Part shown: piece after piece, positions 53,351 to 61,941 of the stretch | Layout of the letters: each line of letters begins with the position of its first letter | How positions within the stretch are numbered: the stretch's first letter is position 1 | NCBI GenBank assembly: GCA_963790875.1 | Contig: CAWBQT010000008.1 | Span: 868,001 to 932,000 of the forward strand | DNA from: AP-15 sp963790875 | GTDB lineage: Bacteria; Pseudomonadota; Alphaproteobacteria; ATCC43930; CGMCC-115725 | Direction of reading: 5' to 3' | DNA length: 64,000 nt | The notes under the pieces: generated by a model | The model's database searches: none | Told to the model about the DNA's origin: nothing | What the model saw: the letters and a program-made list of their open reading frames with translations, nothing else | Made by a program: the position numbers and the translations under genes

Positions 53351-54766
53351 ATGCCGGGTGATGTGCTCTCTGGGGCGCTGATCGAGATCGCGCGCGATTT
53401 GCGCGAGAAGCGGGTGACCGCCCGGGAATTGATCGAGGCGGCAATTGCCGCGCACGGGCGCTTTGACGAGCGGCTGCACGCCTACTCGCTCTGGGCGCCG
53501 GAGCAGGCCCGCGCCGCCGCGGCGGCTGCCGATGCCGCCTTTGCCGCCGGAGTGACGGTCGGTCCCCTCCAGGGGTTGCCGGTTTCGATCAAGGACCTGT
53601 TCGCCGCGGCCGGATATCCCTGCTTCGCCGGTTCGAGCCGCCGACTGCCGGCAGATCCCTGGGAGCGGGACGGGCCGCTGGTGGCGACATTGCGGCGCCA
53701 GCTCGGCGTCATCACGGGCAAGACCCACATGGTCGAGTTCGCGTTCGGCGGCACCGGCCATAACAGCCACTGGGGCGCACCCTACAACCCTTGGGACACG
53801 GCGGCGCAGCGCGCGCCGGGCGGGTCGTCGAGCGGCGCCGGCGTCAGTCTGCTGGAAGGTTCCGCGCTGCTCGCCTTCGGCAGCGACACGGCGGGCTCGG
53901 TGCGGATACCGGCCTGCATGACCGGTACTGTCGGCCTGAAGGTCACGCTCGGGCGCTGGCCGGCCGATGGCGTCGTGCCGCTGTCCCCGACCTTCGACAC
54001 GGCCGGCCTTCTGGCACGCAGCGTTTGCGACGTCGCCTACGGCTTTGCCGCGCTGGATCCCGCCGGCATCGACCCGGGCGGCTTCATCGCGCGAGCGGGC
54101 GAACGCGACCTCGCCGGGGTTCGCATTGGCGTCGGCGACCCGTTCCTGTGGCGCGATTGCGATGCAAGGATCGCCGAAACCGTCGATGAGGCGGTGCATG
54201 CACTCGCGCGCGCCGGCGCCGTTTTGCGCGAATTCACGCTGCCGGAGGCGGAAGCCGCCTATTCCGTCTTTCTCCAAGGCAGCCTCAGCGCCGTCGAATT
54301 GCGCAGTTTTCTCGACCGGGAACTGCCGGACTGGCTGCCGCAGCTCGATCCGGTCGTCGCGCCGGCGGTGCGCAATGCCGAGAGTGTCAGTGCGACAGAT
54401 TACCTCGCGCGTCTTGCGCGGCTTCGCGCGTTGGCGCGGAGCGCGGCGCCGCGTCTCGGCGGCGTCGACCTGATCGCCTCGCCGACGCTGTGCCTGACCC
54501 CGCCGCTGATGTCGGACGTCGCGGACGCCGACAGCCACCTCCGGGTCAACCGCCGCATCGTCCGCAACACGGTCGCGGCCAACTATCTCGGGCTCTGCGC
54601 GATCACCCTGCCGGTCGGACGCGACCGCGCCGGCATGCCGGTCGGGCTCCAGTTGATTGCAGCCGCCAATGGAGAAGAGCGGCTGCTTGCGATCGCGCTC
54701 GCGGCGGAGCGGGTGCTCGGCACCGCCGCCGACCGGCTCGGGAGGCCGCCGCTGCTGGCGTCGTGA
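53351..54766 (+). CDS. Amidase signature family enzyme
   Basis: A 471-residue amidase with the Ser-cisSer-Lys triad: Lys in LPVSIKDLFAAAGYPC, the two Ser in RAPGGSSSGAGVSLLEGSA and FGSDTAGSVRIPA. The C-terminal end CAITLPVGRDRAGMPVGLQL is typical. It hydrolyses an amide; with no gatB or gatC nearby it is not the GatCAB subunit. ATG at 53351 with GGGAG seven bases upstream; another ATG two codons earlier. The 3' end meets the convergent lactonase gene two bases away. Confidence 0.9.
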   Translation: MPGDVLSGALIEIARDLREKRVTARELIEAAIAAHGRFDERLHAYSLWAPEQARAAAAAADAAFAAGVTVGPLQGLPVSIKDLFAAAGYPCFAGSSRRLPADPWERDGPLVATLRRQLGVITGKTHMVEFAFGGTGHNSHWGAPYNPWDTAAQRAPGGSSSGAGVSLLEGSALLAFGSDTAGSVRIPACMTGTVGLKVTLGRWPADGVVPLSPTFDTAGLLARSVCDVAYGFAALDPAGIDPGGFIARAGERDLAGVRIGVGDPFLWRDCDARIAETVDEAVHALARAGAVLREFTLPEAEAAYSVFLQGSLSAVELRSFLDRELPDWLPQLDPVVAPAVRNAESVSATDYLARLARLRALARSAAPRLGGVDLIASPTLCLTPPLMSDVADADSHLRVNRRIVRNTVAANYLGLCAITLPVGRDRAGMPVGLQLIAAANGEERLLAIALAAERVLGTAADRLGRPPLLAS

Positions 54767-54768
54767 GA

Positions 54769-55674
54769 TTACACCCCGCATCGCCTGTACCAGGGATGCG
54801 GGTTGCCCGGCACCTTGACGCGCAGCGTGTAGACCGAAGTGTGCGCGCAGCAGAACAGCGTCCGCAGGTCCGGGCCGCCGAACGCGAAGTTGACGGCCTG
54901 CTCCGGCCACCGGATGACGCCGATGCGCCGGCCGTCCGGCGCCATGACCCAGATGCCGCCCGGCCCGGTGCGATACACCCGGCCGATGCTGTCGACTTTG
55001 AGGCCGTCGGGGATACCCGGTTCGCTGCCCTCGTTGAGGTCGGCGAAAATGCCGCGCCCGACCATGAGGCCCTCCGAGTCGAGCCGGATCGTGTGGATGT
55101 ATTGCGAGGAGCGCGTGTTCGCGACATACATCGTGCGCTCGTCCGGCGACAGCGCCAGCCCGTTCGGGTATTCGCAATTCGCCAGGACGCGTAACCCGCC
55201 GTCGGGCGCCAGCCGATAAACGCGGGCGCCGTCCCAGAGGTTGTCCTCCCCGGCCGGGCCCGGTATCTCGCGCTCTTGGTAGGGACGGCGCTTGTCCGGA
55301 TCGGTGAAATAGAGACACCCGTTCGAATGACAGACGACGTCGTTCGGCCGGTTGAAGCGCCCGCCCTGGTAATTGTCGACAAGCAACTCGACCTTGCCGT
55401 CCGGGCCCATGCGCGTCAGGCGCCGATCGTCTCCTTCGCAGACGATCAGGCGGCCTTTGAGGTCGAAGGTCGTGCCGTTGCCGCCGATCGTGGTCCTGAC
55501 CTGCTCCGGCGCCTTGCCGGGCGCTAGGCGCAACAGCTGATTGCGGCGCAGATCGACGAAATACCAGTAGCCGTCCGGATGCCAGAGCGGCCCTTCGGTG
55601 AAGATAAAACCGGTGGCGAGGCGCTCGGGCTCGGTCGTTTCGAGCACGTCAGGCAGGTAATTGGGGGTCGGCAT
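54769..55674 (-). CDS. SMP-30/gluconolactonase family hydrolase
   Basis: A 301-residue six-bladed beta-propeller lactonase. GFIFTEGPLWHPDGYWYFVD supplies the first metal ligand Glu, FNRPNDVVCHSNGCLYFTDP the Asn-Asp segment, EYPNGLALSPDERTMYVANT a third ligand Asn, and GIPDGLKVDSIGRVY the last Asp. It probably opens a sugar or small-molecule lactone, which fits beside a GMC/gluconate-type dehydrogenase. AGGAGA precedes the ATG. Confidence 0.92.
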   Translation of the reverse strand: MPTPNYLPDVLETTEPERLATGFIFTEGPLWHPDGYWYFVDLRRNQLLRLAPGKAPEQVRTTIGGNGTTFDLKGRLIVCEGDDRRLTRMGPDGKVELLVDNYQGGRFNRPNDVVCHSNGCLYFTDPDKRRPYQEREIPGPAGEDNLWDGARVYRLAPDGGLRVLANCEYPNGLALSPDERTMYVANTRSSQYIHTIRLDSEGLMVGRGIFADLNEGSEPGIPDGLKVDSIGRVYRTGPGGIWVMAPDGRRIGVIRWPEQAVNFAFGGPDLRTLFCCAHTSVYTLRVKVPGNPHPWYRRCGV

Positions 55675-55715
55675 GGCTGATCTCCTGAACTCGGCGGTCT
55701 TCGCGGTGACGGGTT

Positions 55716-57191
55716 CTACGCCCAGGCCGCGATCGCCGCGGCGATGACGTGGTTCAATGCGAGCAGGTCCATCAGATAGTCCGTCTCGTTGCTGACCGCG
55801 ACGGTCAGTCGGTGGCGGCGCAGGATGAAGATGCGCTGGTCGGAGGCGCCCGAGGCCCAGGCTGTGTCGAGCGGCAGATCGGGGAATTGGCGGTCGATAT
55901 TGGTCCGGAAGCACGCCGCATAGCCGGTCCCGGTATGCGTCGCGGTGAGCGCGTAGTCGGCCCAGCCCGGGGGCAGGAGCCGCTCGCCATCCCACACCCC
56001 GTTCTGCAGGTACAGCACGCCGAGCTTGGCGTAGTCGCGCAAAGTCGCAAAGCCGGCGCCCGACCCGATCAGATTGCCCACGATGTCGGCGGAGTGTTGG
56101 TAGCTCGCCATTCCGAGGCGATCGATCAGCAGGCCGTACAACGTCTCGTGATAAGGCAGCCCGCGCCGTTCGATCTTGTCGCGGATGATTGCCCCGAGCA
56201 CGTTGAGGCCGCTGTTTATGTAGCGGTAAACGGCGCCGGGTAGAGTGGCCACGATCGAGCGCTGCGCTGCTTCGAACGCATCGCCTGCATCTTGATAGAC
56301 GTCGCTGTTCTCGAAGCCCAGGGTCACGCGGCCGTTGCCGTGCAATACGGGGAAGCCGAGCCCCGAGCGCATGCGCAACAGGTGATCGAGGGTGATCAGC
56401 CGCTGGATCGCGCGCGGGTCGCACCACAGAGGCGCCGGCGCCGGGTCGTGGACCGAAACGAGCCAGCCCTCCTGGATCAGGCGGCCGATCACGGTGCAGG
56501 TGATCGCTTTCGTCATCGACCAACTCGGAGTTGCCCGGTCGGCGGCGCCGAATCCGCTGTAGCGTTCGCAGAGGATGCGCTCGGGAGTGGCGACCAGGAT
56601 GCCGTAAGCGCCGGGCGAGCGGGCGAAGAACGCATCGAGCGCGCGGCCGATTTCCGCCGGCGGGGCCGGCGGCGACTCCACTGCGCCGCCGAACGGCCAG
56701 GCCCGTTCGGGCTCTGGGCGCTGGCGGGAAACCGGCTGCGGATCGAACCGCAGCCCCGCATGCGTCTCCAGGACGATGCCGCCATAGCCCGGCCGCGCGA
56801 CCGCGGTGCCGACCACCGTCTCGCCAAAGCCGGAGTCGTTCCAGCGGACGGTCACACGCCGGTCGGCGTCGTCCGTGTCGATGACGATATCGCCGCGGGC
56901 ATGGGCATCGGCCAGTTCGCTCTGCCCGTCGGGGGCGGCGCGGAACCCGAGCCCACCCGGCGCTACTGCCGGCCGCCAGCGGAAATGCTGCTCGGCGGTC
57001 GCGCGGTCGAGGCCGGTGACGTAGCGCATGTCGGTGAGGCGCTTGGCCGCGAAGTTGACAGTGCGCTGGCGCAGCGCCCGCGGCGCGGCGTCGTAGACGC
57101 GCGGGTCCGGCGGCCCATCGCCGAAGGGCTGCGGCGTACGATCGAAATAGGCTTCCGGCAATGCCGTCGATTCCCGCCGCGCTTCGCCCAT
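55716..57191 (-). CDS. Beta-lactamase-fold serine hydrolase
   Basis: A 491-residue member of the class C beta-lactamase/esterase family. Active-site SWSMTKA (Ser225-x-x-Lys228), YINSGLNVLG (Tyr-x-Asn) in the middle, and a C-terminal His-Thr-Gly segment (ATHTGTGYAACF). The N-terminal 180 residues are an extra domain. No signal peptide, so an esterase or amide hydrolase role in the cytosol is more likely than antibiotic resistance. GGAAGGAG lies upstream of the ATG. Upstream of and codirectional with the lactonase gene. Confidence 0.87.
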   Translation of the reverse strand: MGEARRESTALPEAYFDRTPQPFGDGPPDPRVYDAAPRALRQRTVNFAAKRLTDMRYVTGLDRATAEQHFRWRPAVAPGGLGFRAAPDGQSELADAHARGDIVIDTDDADRRVTVRWNDSGFGETVVGTAVARPGYGGIVLETHAGLRFDPQPVSRQRPEPERAWPFGGAVESPPAPPAEIGRALDAFFARSPGAYGILVATPERILCERYSGFGAADRATPSWSMTKAITCTVIGRLIQEGWLVSVHDPAPAPLWCDPRAIQRLITLDHLLRMRSGLGFPVLHGNGRVTLGFENSDVYQDAGDAFEAAQRSIVATLPGAVYRYINSGLNVLGAIIRDKIERRGLPYHETLYGLLIDRLGMASYQHSADIVGNLIGSGAGFATLRDYAKLGVLYLQNGVWDGERLLPPGWADYALTATHTGTGYAACFRTNIDRQFPDLPLDTAWASGASDQRIFILRRHRLTVAVSNETDYLMDLLALNHVIAAAIAAWA

Positions 57192-57292
57192 CGCCGTGCT
57201 CCTTCCTGCGATCCGATCGCCACAGGGTGCCGCTTTTGCGATGCGCCCGCAATTCGACGAGGCACACCGGATAAGCATGGCAAGATGCGCGC

Positions 57293-58549
57293 ATGGGCTC
57301 CCGCTTCGTGGCGCGCGCCGCACCCTCGGCTGAGAGCGGCGCCAGTCCGCCGGCCTCGCTCTACCTGGCCGCGCCGTTCAGCATGGGCTATGTCGATTTT
57401 TTCACGTTCCTGATCCCGCTCTATGGGCTGTCGCTGAGGCTCGACGCCGAGCAGATCGGCGTTCTCGTCGGCGCCCGATCGATCCTCGCGCTGTTTCTGT
57501 CGATCCATGTCGGCGTCTTGATGGACCGTTTCGGCACGCGGGCTGTCGCGCTCGTCTGCGTCTGGATCGGGATGCTATTGGCGCCGCTGTTTCCGCTGGC
57601 GACCGGCTTCTGGGCGCTGCTGTTATTGCAATTGGTCAACGGCGCTGCGGTCTCGTTCGCCTGGTCGGGCGCGCAGACGCTGGTCGCCCAGCGCGCCGCA
57701 GGCGATGCGCGGCATCTCGGCAGATTCACCTTCTTCGCCCGGCTCGGCTCGACCTCCGCACCGATCGTCGCCGGGGTCGTCTGGGATTTCGGCGGCGCCT
57801 GGCCGGCCTACCTGGTCGGCTCGGCCTGGGGTGCGATCCTGACGACCGCACTGATACGCACGCCTGAGGCGGAATATTTCCCGCCGCAGCCGGCGAGCGG
57901 ACTGAACCGGAGCCGGTTCCGCGTCCGCGACGCCTGGCCCCGGGCGTCAGACTATGTCGGCGCGGTCAAATTGATCGCGATCTCCGCAGTGGCCGTATCG
58001 ATGGCCGTCATCTCGATGCGCAACACGACGTACAGCCTGCAGACTTCGGTTTACGTCGTGTATTTGAAGCGGATCGGGCTGGTCGGCACGACGATCGGCA
58101 CCCTCTTCGCCGCTGCGGAAATTGCCAGTGGGCTTGGCGCCCTGTTTGCTGGCAGGGCCATGCGGCTCGGCAATCCGCAACGCACAATGCTGAATGGCAC
58201 GGTCTTGTCGATCCTGCTGATCGCCGCGACCCCGCTGCTGGGCGGTCTGTTCGGCCTGCTGCTGCTGTTCCAGGTGGCCCGCGGCTGGCTTGAAGGCGTG
58301 ATCCAGCCGGTCATTCTGTCGGTGCAGGCGCGCGCCGTCGGCCGACACCAGCAGGGCGCTGTGGTCGGGTTGCGGCAGACTGGGCAGCGGCTCGCCTCGA
58401 TCCTGATCCCGCCGGTAATGGGCGCGATCGCCGACCGGTTCGGCACGAGCCGGAGCTTTTTGATCTACGCCGGCTTCATGCTGCCCCTGTGCGGTGTGCT
58501 CGCGCTTGTCGTCAGGCGGCTGCGGCGTCGTCCATCGCCATCGTGCTAA
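57293..58549 (+). CDS. MFS transporter
   Basis: A 418-residue major facilitator with about twelve helices: YVDFFTFLIPLYGLSLRLDA, the loop motif GVLMDRFGTRAVALVCVWIG, a central loop, then VVGLRQTGQRLASILIPPVM and ADRFGTSRSFLIYAGFML. Its place between the serine hydrolase and a molybdoenzyme suggests uptake of the compound that the cluster degrades (inference). It is divergent from the serine hydrolase gene. Confidence 0.88.
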   Translation: MGSRFVARAAPSAESGASPPASLYLAAPFSMGYVDFFTFLIPLYGLSLRLDAEQIGVLVGARSILALFLSIHVGVLMDRFGTRAVALVCVWIGMLLAPLFPLATGFWALLLLQLVNGAAVSFAWSGAQTLVAQRAAGDARHLGRFTFFARLGSTSAPIVAGVVWDFGGAWPAYLVGSAWGAILTTALIRTPEAEYFPPQPASGLNRSRFRVRDAWPRASDYVGAVKLIAISAVAVSMAVISMRNTTYSLQTSVYVVYLKRIGLVGTTIGTLFAAAEIASGLGALFAGRAMRLGNPQRTMLNGTVLSILLIAATPLLGGLFGLLLLFQVARGWLEGVIQPVILSVQARAVGRHQQGAVVGLRQTGQRLASILIPPVMGAIADRFGTSRSFLIYAGFMLPLCGVLALVVRRLRRRPSPSC

Positions 58550-58576
58550 CCTACGCTGTCCGACAGAGAGAGCGTC

Positions 58577-60877
58577 ATGGATCGCAAATTTGTGCCGCAC
58601 CACGCCCACTGGGGTGCCTTCAACGCCGTCGTCGAGGACGGCAAGGTCGTCGGAGCCGTCCCGTTCGACTTCGACCCCGATCCCTCACCGCTGATCGAGG
58701 CGATCCCGGACGCGGTGCATTCGCCGACCCGCATCGCCCGCCCGATGGTGCGCGCCGGATGGTTGGAAAAGGGCCGGGGGAGCGGCGCCGGCCGCGGGCA
58801 CGAGCCGTTCGTGCCGGTCGCCTGGGAGAAGGCGCTCGATCTGGTTGCCGGCGAATTGGCGCGGGTGCGGCGCGAGCACGGCCCTTCGGCGGTCATGGGC
58901 GGCTCTCAGGGCTGGTCGTCGGCCGGCCATTTTCACGAGGCCCGCGGGCAGCTGCGGCGGTTTCTCGCAGCCGGCGGCGGGTTTGTCGACCAGACCAGCA
59001 ATTACAGCTTCGGCACGGCGCTGACCTTTCTGCCGCACATCCTCGGTAGCTCGCAGGCGGTGACCGGGCCCTTGACGTCCTGGTCGTCGATCGCGCGGCA
59101 AACCGGGCTGTTTGTGCTGTTCGGCGGCGCCAATCCGAAAAATACCCAGGTTGCGAAGGGCGGCTGCGCCTGGCACGGCACGAGCGGCGCCTTTGCCGCG
59201 CTGGCGCGGGCTGATGTCCGGGTCGTCAACATCAGCCCGATCCGCGAGGACGGGCCGCCGGCCGTCAGTCCCGAATGGCTCCCGATCCGGCCGAATACCG
59301 ATACGGCGATGATGCTGGCGCTGGCGCACACGTTGGTCGCCGAGGGGCGCCATGACGCGGCGTTTCTGGAGCGGTACTGCAGCGGTTTCGACCGCGTCCT
59401 GCCGTATCTGACCGGCGTGGCCGACGGGCAGCCGAAGGACGCGGCCTGGGCGGCGGCGATCACCGGCGTGCCGGCGGAGACCGTCCGGGTACTCGCGCGG
59501 CAGATGGCGACGGCGCGCACGATGCTGACCGCGTCCTGGTCGTTGCAGCGCGCCGACCATGGCGAGCAGCCCTACTGGGCGCTGGTGTTATTGGCGGCAT
59601 GTCTCGGCCAGATCGGGCTGCCGGGCGGCGGTTTCGGCTTCGGCTACGGCTCGGGGGCGGCGCTTGCCGAGCCGCCGCTGGCATTTCCCGGCCCGGCAAT
59701 GCCGGCGCTCGCCAATCCGGCGCGGCTGGCGATCCCGGCGGCGCGCATCGCCGACTGCCTGCTGCACGCGGGCGAGCGCTACGACTATGACGGCAGCAGC
59801 GCGGTCTATCCCGACATCCGGCTCGTCTATTGGGCCGGCGGCAACCCGTTCCACCACCATCAGGATCTGAACCGGCTGCGCCGCGCCTGGCAGCGACCGG
59901 AGACAATCGTCGTCCACGAGCCCTGGTGGACGGCGACCGCGCGCCATGCCGACATCGTCTTGCCGGCGACGACCTCGCTCGAACGCAACGATATCGGCGG
60001 CTCGCGGCGCGACCGCTTTGTGATCGCGATGCACCAGGCGATCGAGCCTGTCGGCGAGGCGCGGCACGACTTCGACATCTTCCACGCTCTTTCGCGCCGC
60101 ATTGGCTGCGAAGCGACCTTTGCCGAAGGTCGGGACGAGACGGCTTGGCTGCGCCACATCTACGGCGCGTTCGGCGAGCGGGCGCAAAGCAACCTCGTGC
60201 CGGACTTCGAGACGTTCTGGCAAAAGGGCTGGTTTGAAATCCCGCCGCGAACCGACGAGTACGTATTGTTCTCCGAGTTCCGCGCCGACCCCGAAAACCA
60301 CCCTTTGCGCACCCCCTCCGGGAGGATCGAGCTCTATTCCGACGAGATTGCCGGGTTCGGCTATGACGACTGCCCGCCGCACCCCGTCTGGATCGAACCG
60401 GCGGAGTGGCTCGGCAGCCGGCGCTCGGCCGACTTCCCATTGCATCTCGTTTCGAGCCAGCCACGCAACCGGCTGCACAGCCAGATGGATCCGGGGCCGG
60501 TCAGCGCGCAAGGCAAGACCGCGGGCCGCGAGACCTTGGCGATCAACCCGGCCGATGCCGGGATCCGCGGCATCGGCGATGGCGAGGTGGTGCGGGTCTT
60601 CAATGCGCGCGGCGCCTGTTTCGCCGGCGTCCTGGTCACCGATGCCGTGCGTCCGGGGGTGGTCCGGCTCTCCTGCGGCGCCTGGTACGATCCGGCCGGC
60701 GACGCGGCGGAGCCGGCCTGCGCCCACGGCAATGCCAATGTCCTGACCCGCGACCGCGGCACGCGGCTGAGCCAAGGTCCGAGCTCGGCGACGGCGCTCG
60801 TCGAAGTCGGGAAATGCGCCGAACCGCCGCCGCCCGTCAGGGCATTTGCGTCGGTGCCGTTGACTGTCCAAGCTTAG
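58577..60877 (+). CDS. Molybdopterin oxidoreductase, BisC/TorA type
   Basis: A 766-residue DMSO-reductase-family enzyme binding bis-MGD molybdenum; no N-terminal iron-sulfur Cys motif and no TAT signal, as in cytosolic BisC. Segments: VMGGSQGWSSAGHFHEARGQ, DQTSNYSFGTALTFL (Ser is the probable Mo ligand), VLFGGANPKNTQ, WAGGNPFHHHQDLNRLRRAW and a C-terminal MGD-binding barrel with RNRLHSQMDPGP. S- or N-oxide reduction or hydroxylation are possible. It is 27 bases after the MFS gene. Confidence 0.9.
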   Translation: MDRKFVPHHAHWGAFNAVVEDGKVVGAVPFDFDPDPSPLIEAIPDAVHSPTRIARPMVRAGWLEKGRGSGAGRGHEPFVPVAWEKALDLVAGELARVRREHGPSAVMGGSQGWSSAGHFHEARGQLRRFLAAGGGFVDQTSNYSFGTALTFLPHILGSSQAVTGPLTSWSSIARQTGLFVLFGGANPKNTQVAKGGCAWHGTSGAFAALARADVRVVNISPIREDGPPAVSPEWLPIRPNTDTAMMLALAHTLVAEGRHDAAFLERYCSGFDRVLPYLTGVADGQPKDAAWAAAITGVPAETVRVLARQMATARTMLTASWSLQRADHGEQPYWALVLLAACLGQIGLPGGGFGFGYGSGAALAEPPLAFPGPAMPALANPARLAIPAARIADCLLHAGERYDYDGSSAVYPDIRLVYWAGGNPFHHHQDLNRLRRAWQRPETIVVHEPWWTATARHADIVLPATTSLERNDIGGSRRDRFVIAMHQAIEPVGEARHDFDIFHALSRRIGCEATFAEGRDETAWLRHIYGAFGERAQSNLVPDFETFWQKGWFEIPPRTDEYVLFSEFRADPENHPLRTPSGRIELYSDEIAGFGYDDCPPHPVWIEPAEWLGSRRSADFPLHLVSSQPRNRLHSQMDPGPVSAQGKTAGRETLAINPADAGIRGIGDGEVVRVFNARGACFAGVLVTDAVRPGVVRLSCGAWYDPAGDAAEPACAHGNANVLTRDRGTRLSQGPSSATALVEVGKCAEPPPPVRAFASVPLTVQA

Positions 60878-60901
60878 CGCCGCAATCGGAGGAGATCGGG
60901 A

Positions 60902-61927
60902 ATGGACGGGGCCGCTGAGTTACGCGCCTCAGATAATTCGAGCCACGGCCGCATACCTGTCCTCGATATCGGGCCCTATCTCGCCGGCGATCCCGAGGCC
61001 GCAGCGCCGCTGGCGCGCGCGGTCGCCCGCACCTGCGAGGACACCGGGTTTCTCGTCATCGCCAATCACGGCATCTTGCCGCGCCTGGCCGAGGACACCT
61101 TTGCCGTTGCGGCGCGATTCTTCGCCCGGCCCGAAGCCGAAAAGCTCGCATTGAAAATCGGCAAATACAACATTGGCTACCTGCCGTTCGGCGGCCAGGT
61201 CGTCCGGCACTCGCCGGTCAACAAGAACACGCGGCCGAATTTCAGCGAGAGCTTCTACATCACCCGCGATCGGGCTCCGGACCACCCGGACATCGTCAAC
61301 AACAAGCCGCTCATTGGACTCAACCGCTGGCCGCCCGATATGCCCGGGTTCCGGGCCGCGACGACGGCCTATTATGCGGCGTTGGAGGCGATGACGACCC
61401 GGCTCGTGCCGATCGTCGCGCTGGCCCTCGACCTGCCGCCAGATTATTTCGCCGCTGCCTTCGCCGAGCCGAACTGCACGATCCGGCTAATTCACTACCC
61501 GCCGCACCCGAACCCGGAGGAGAACGCGTTCGGGTTTGCCCCGCACACCGACAACAATTTCCTGACTTTCCTCGCACAGTCGGCCCTGCCGGGTCTCGAG
61601 GTGCGCACGGCCGAGGGCGAATGGATCCGGCCGCCGGCGGTGCCGGGGACCTTTGTCGTCAATACCGGGGCGATGCTGGCGCGCTACTCGAACGACCGCT
61701 TCCGTGCGACCCCGCACCGGGTCATCAACCGCAACCGCACCTCGCGCTATGCAATCCCGTTCTTTCTTGGGCCGAACCACGACGTCGTCGTCGCACCGGT
61801 GCCGACCTGCGTCGGCCCGGACAACCCGCCGCATTACGAGCCGACGACCTACGGCGCCTTCACGCAGCGACTGCTGACATTGAATTTCGCCCACCGTCGG
61901 GGCGAGGGCAGCGGGGAATACGCCTGA
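60902..61927 (+). CDS. 2-oxoglutarate/Fe(II) dioxygenase, isopenicillin-N-synthase-like
   Basis: A 341-residue non-haem iron oxygenase. N-terminal DIOX_N domain (IPVLDIGPYLAGDPEA, DTGFLVIANHGI) and the 2OG-Fe(II) core with GFAPHTDNNFLTFLAQ (His-x-Asp), FRATPHRVINR (second His) and TSRYAIPFFLGP (Arg-x-Ser-type 2OG site, here Arg-Tyr-Ala-Ile). GGAGATCGGGA precedes the ATG. It sits 24 bases after the molybdoenzyme and 14 before the next gene, so they are cotranscribed. Confidence 0.9.
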   Translation: MDGAAELRASDNSSHGRIPVLDIGPYLAGDPEAAAPLARAVARTCEDTGFLVIANHGILPRLAEDTFAVAARFFARPEAEKLALKIGKYNIGYLPFGGQVVRHSPVNKNTRPNFSESFYITRDRAPDHPDIVNNKPLIGLNRWPPDMPGFRAATTAYYAALEAMTTRLVPIVALALDLPPDYFAAAFAEPNCTIRLIHYPPHPNPEENAFGFAPHTDNNFLTFLAQSALPGLEVRTAEGEWIRPPAVPGTFVVNTGAMLARYSNDRFRATPHRVINRNRTSRYAIPFFLGPNHDVVVAPVPTCVGPDNPPHYEPTTYGAFTQRLLTLNFAHRRGEGSGEYA

Positions 61928-61941
61928 GGCCGGTGCCGCCG

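Noticed and set aside
53351..54766. GatA subunit of glutamyl-tRNA amidotransferase
   Set aside because: No gatB or gatC gene is nearby, and the context is catabolic.
53237..55318. A 693-codon minus-strand frame
   Set aside because: It is antisense to the amidase and SDR genes and has the Arg/Gly/Ala composition of a shadow frame.
55716..57191. Antibiotic-resistance beta-lactamase
   Set aside because: It has the SxxK and YxN motifs but no export signal, an extra N-terminal domain and a catabolic neighbourhood; an esterase-type hydrolase is more likely.
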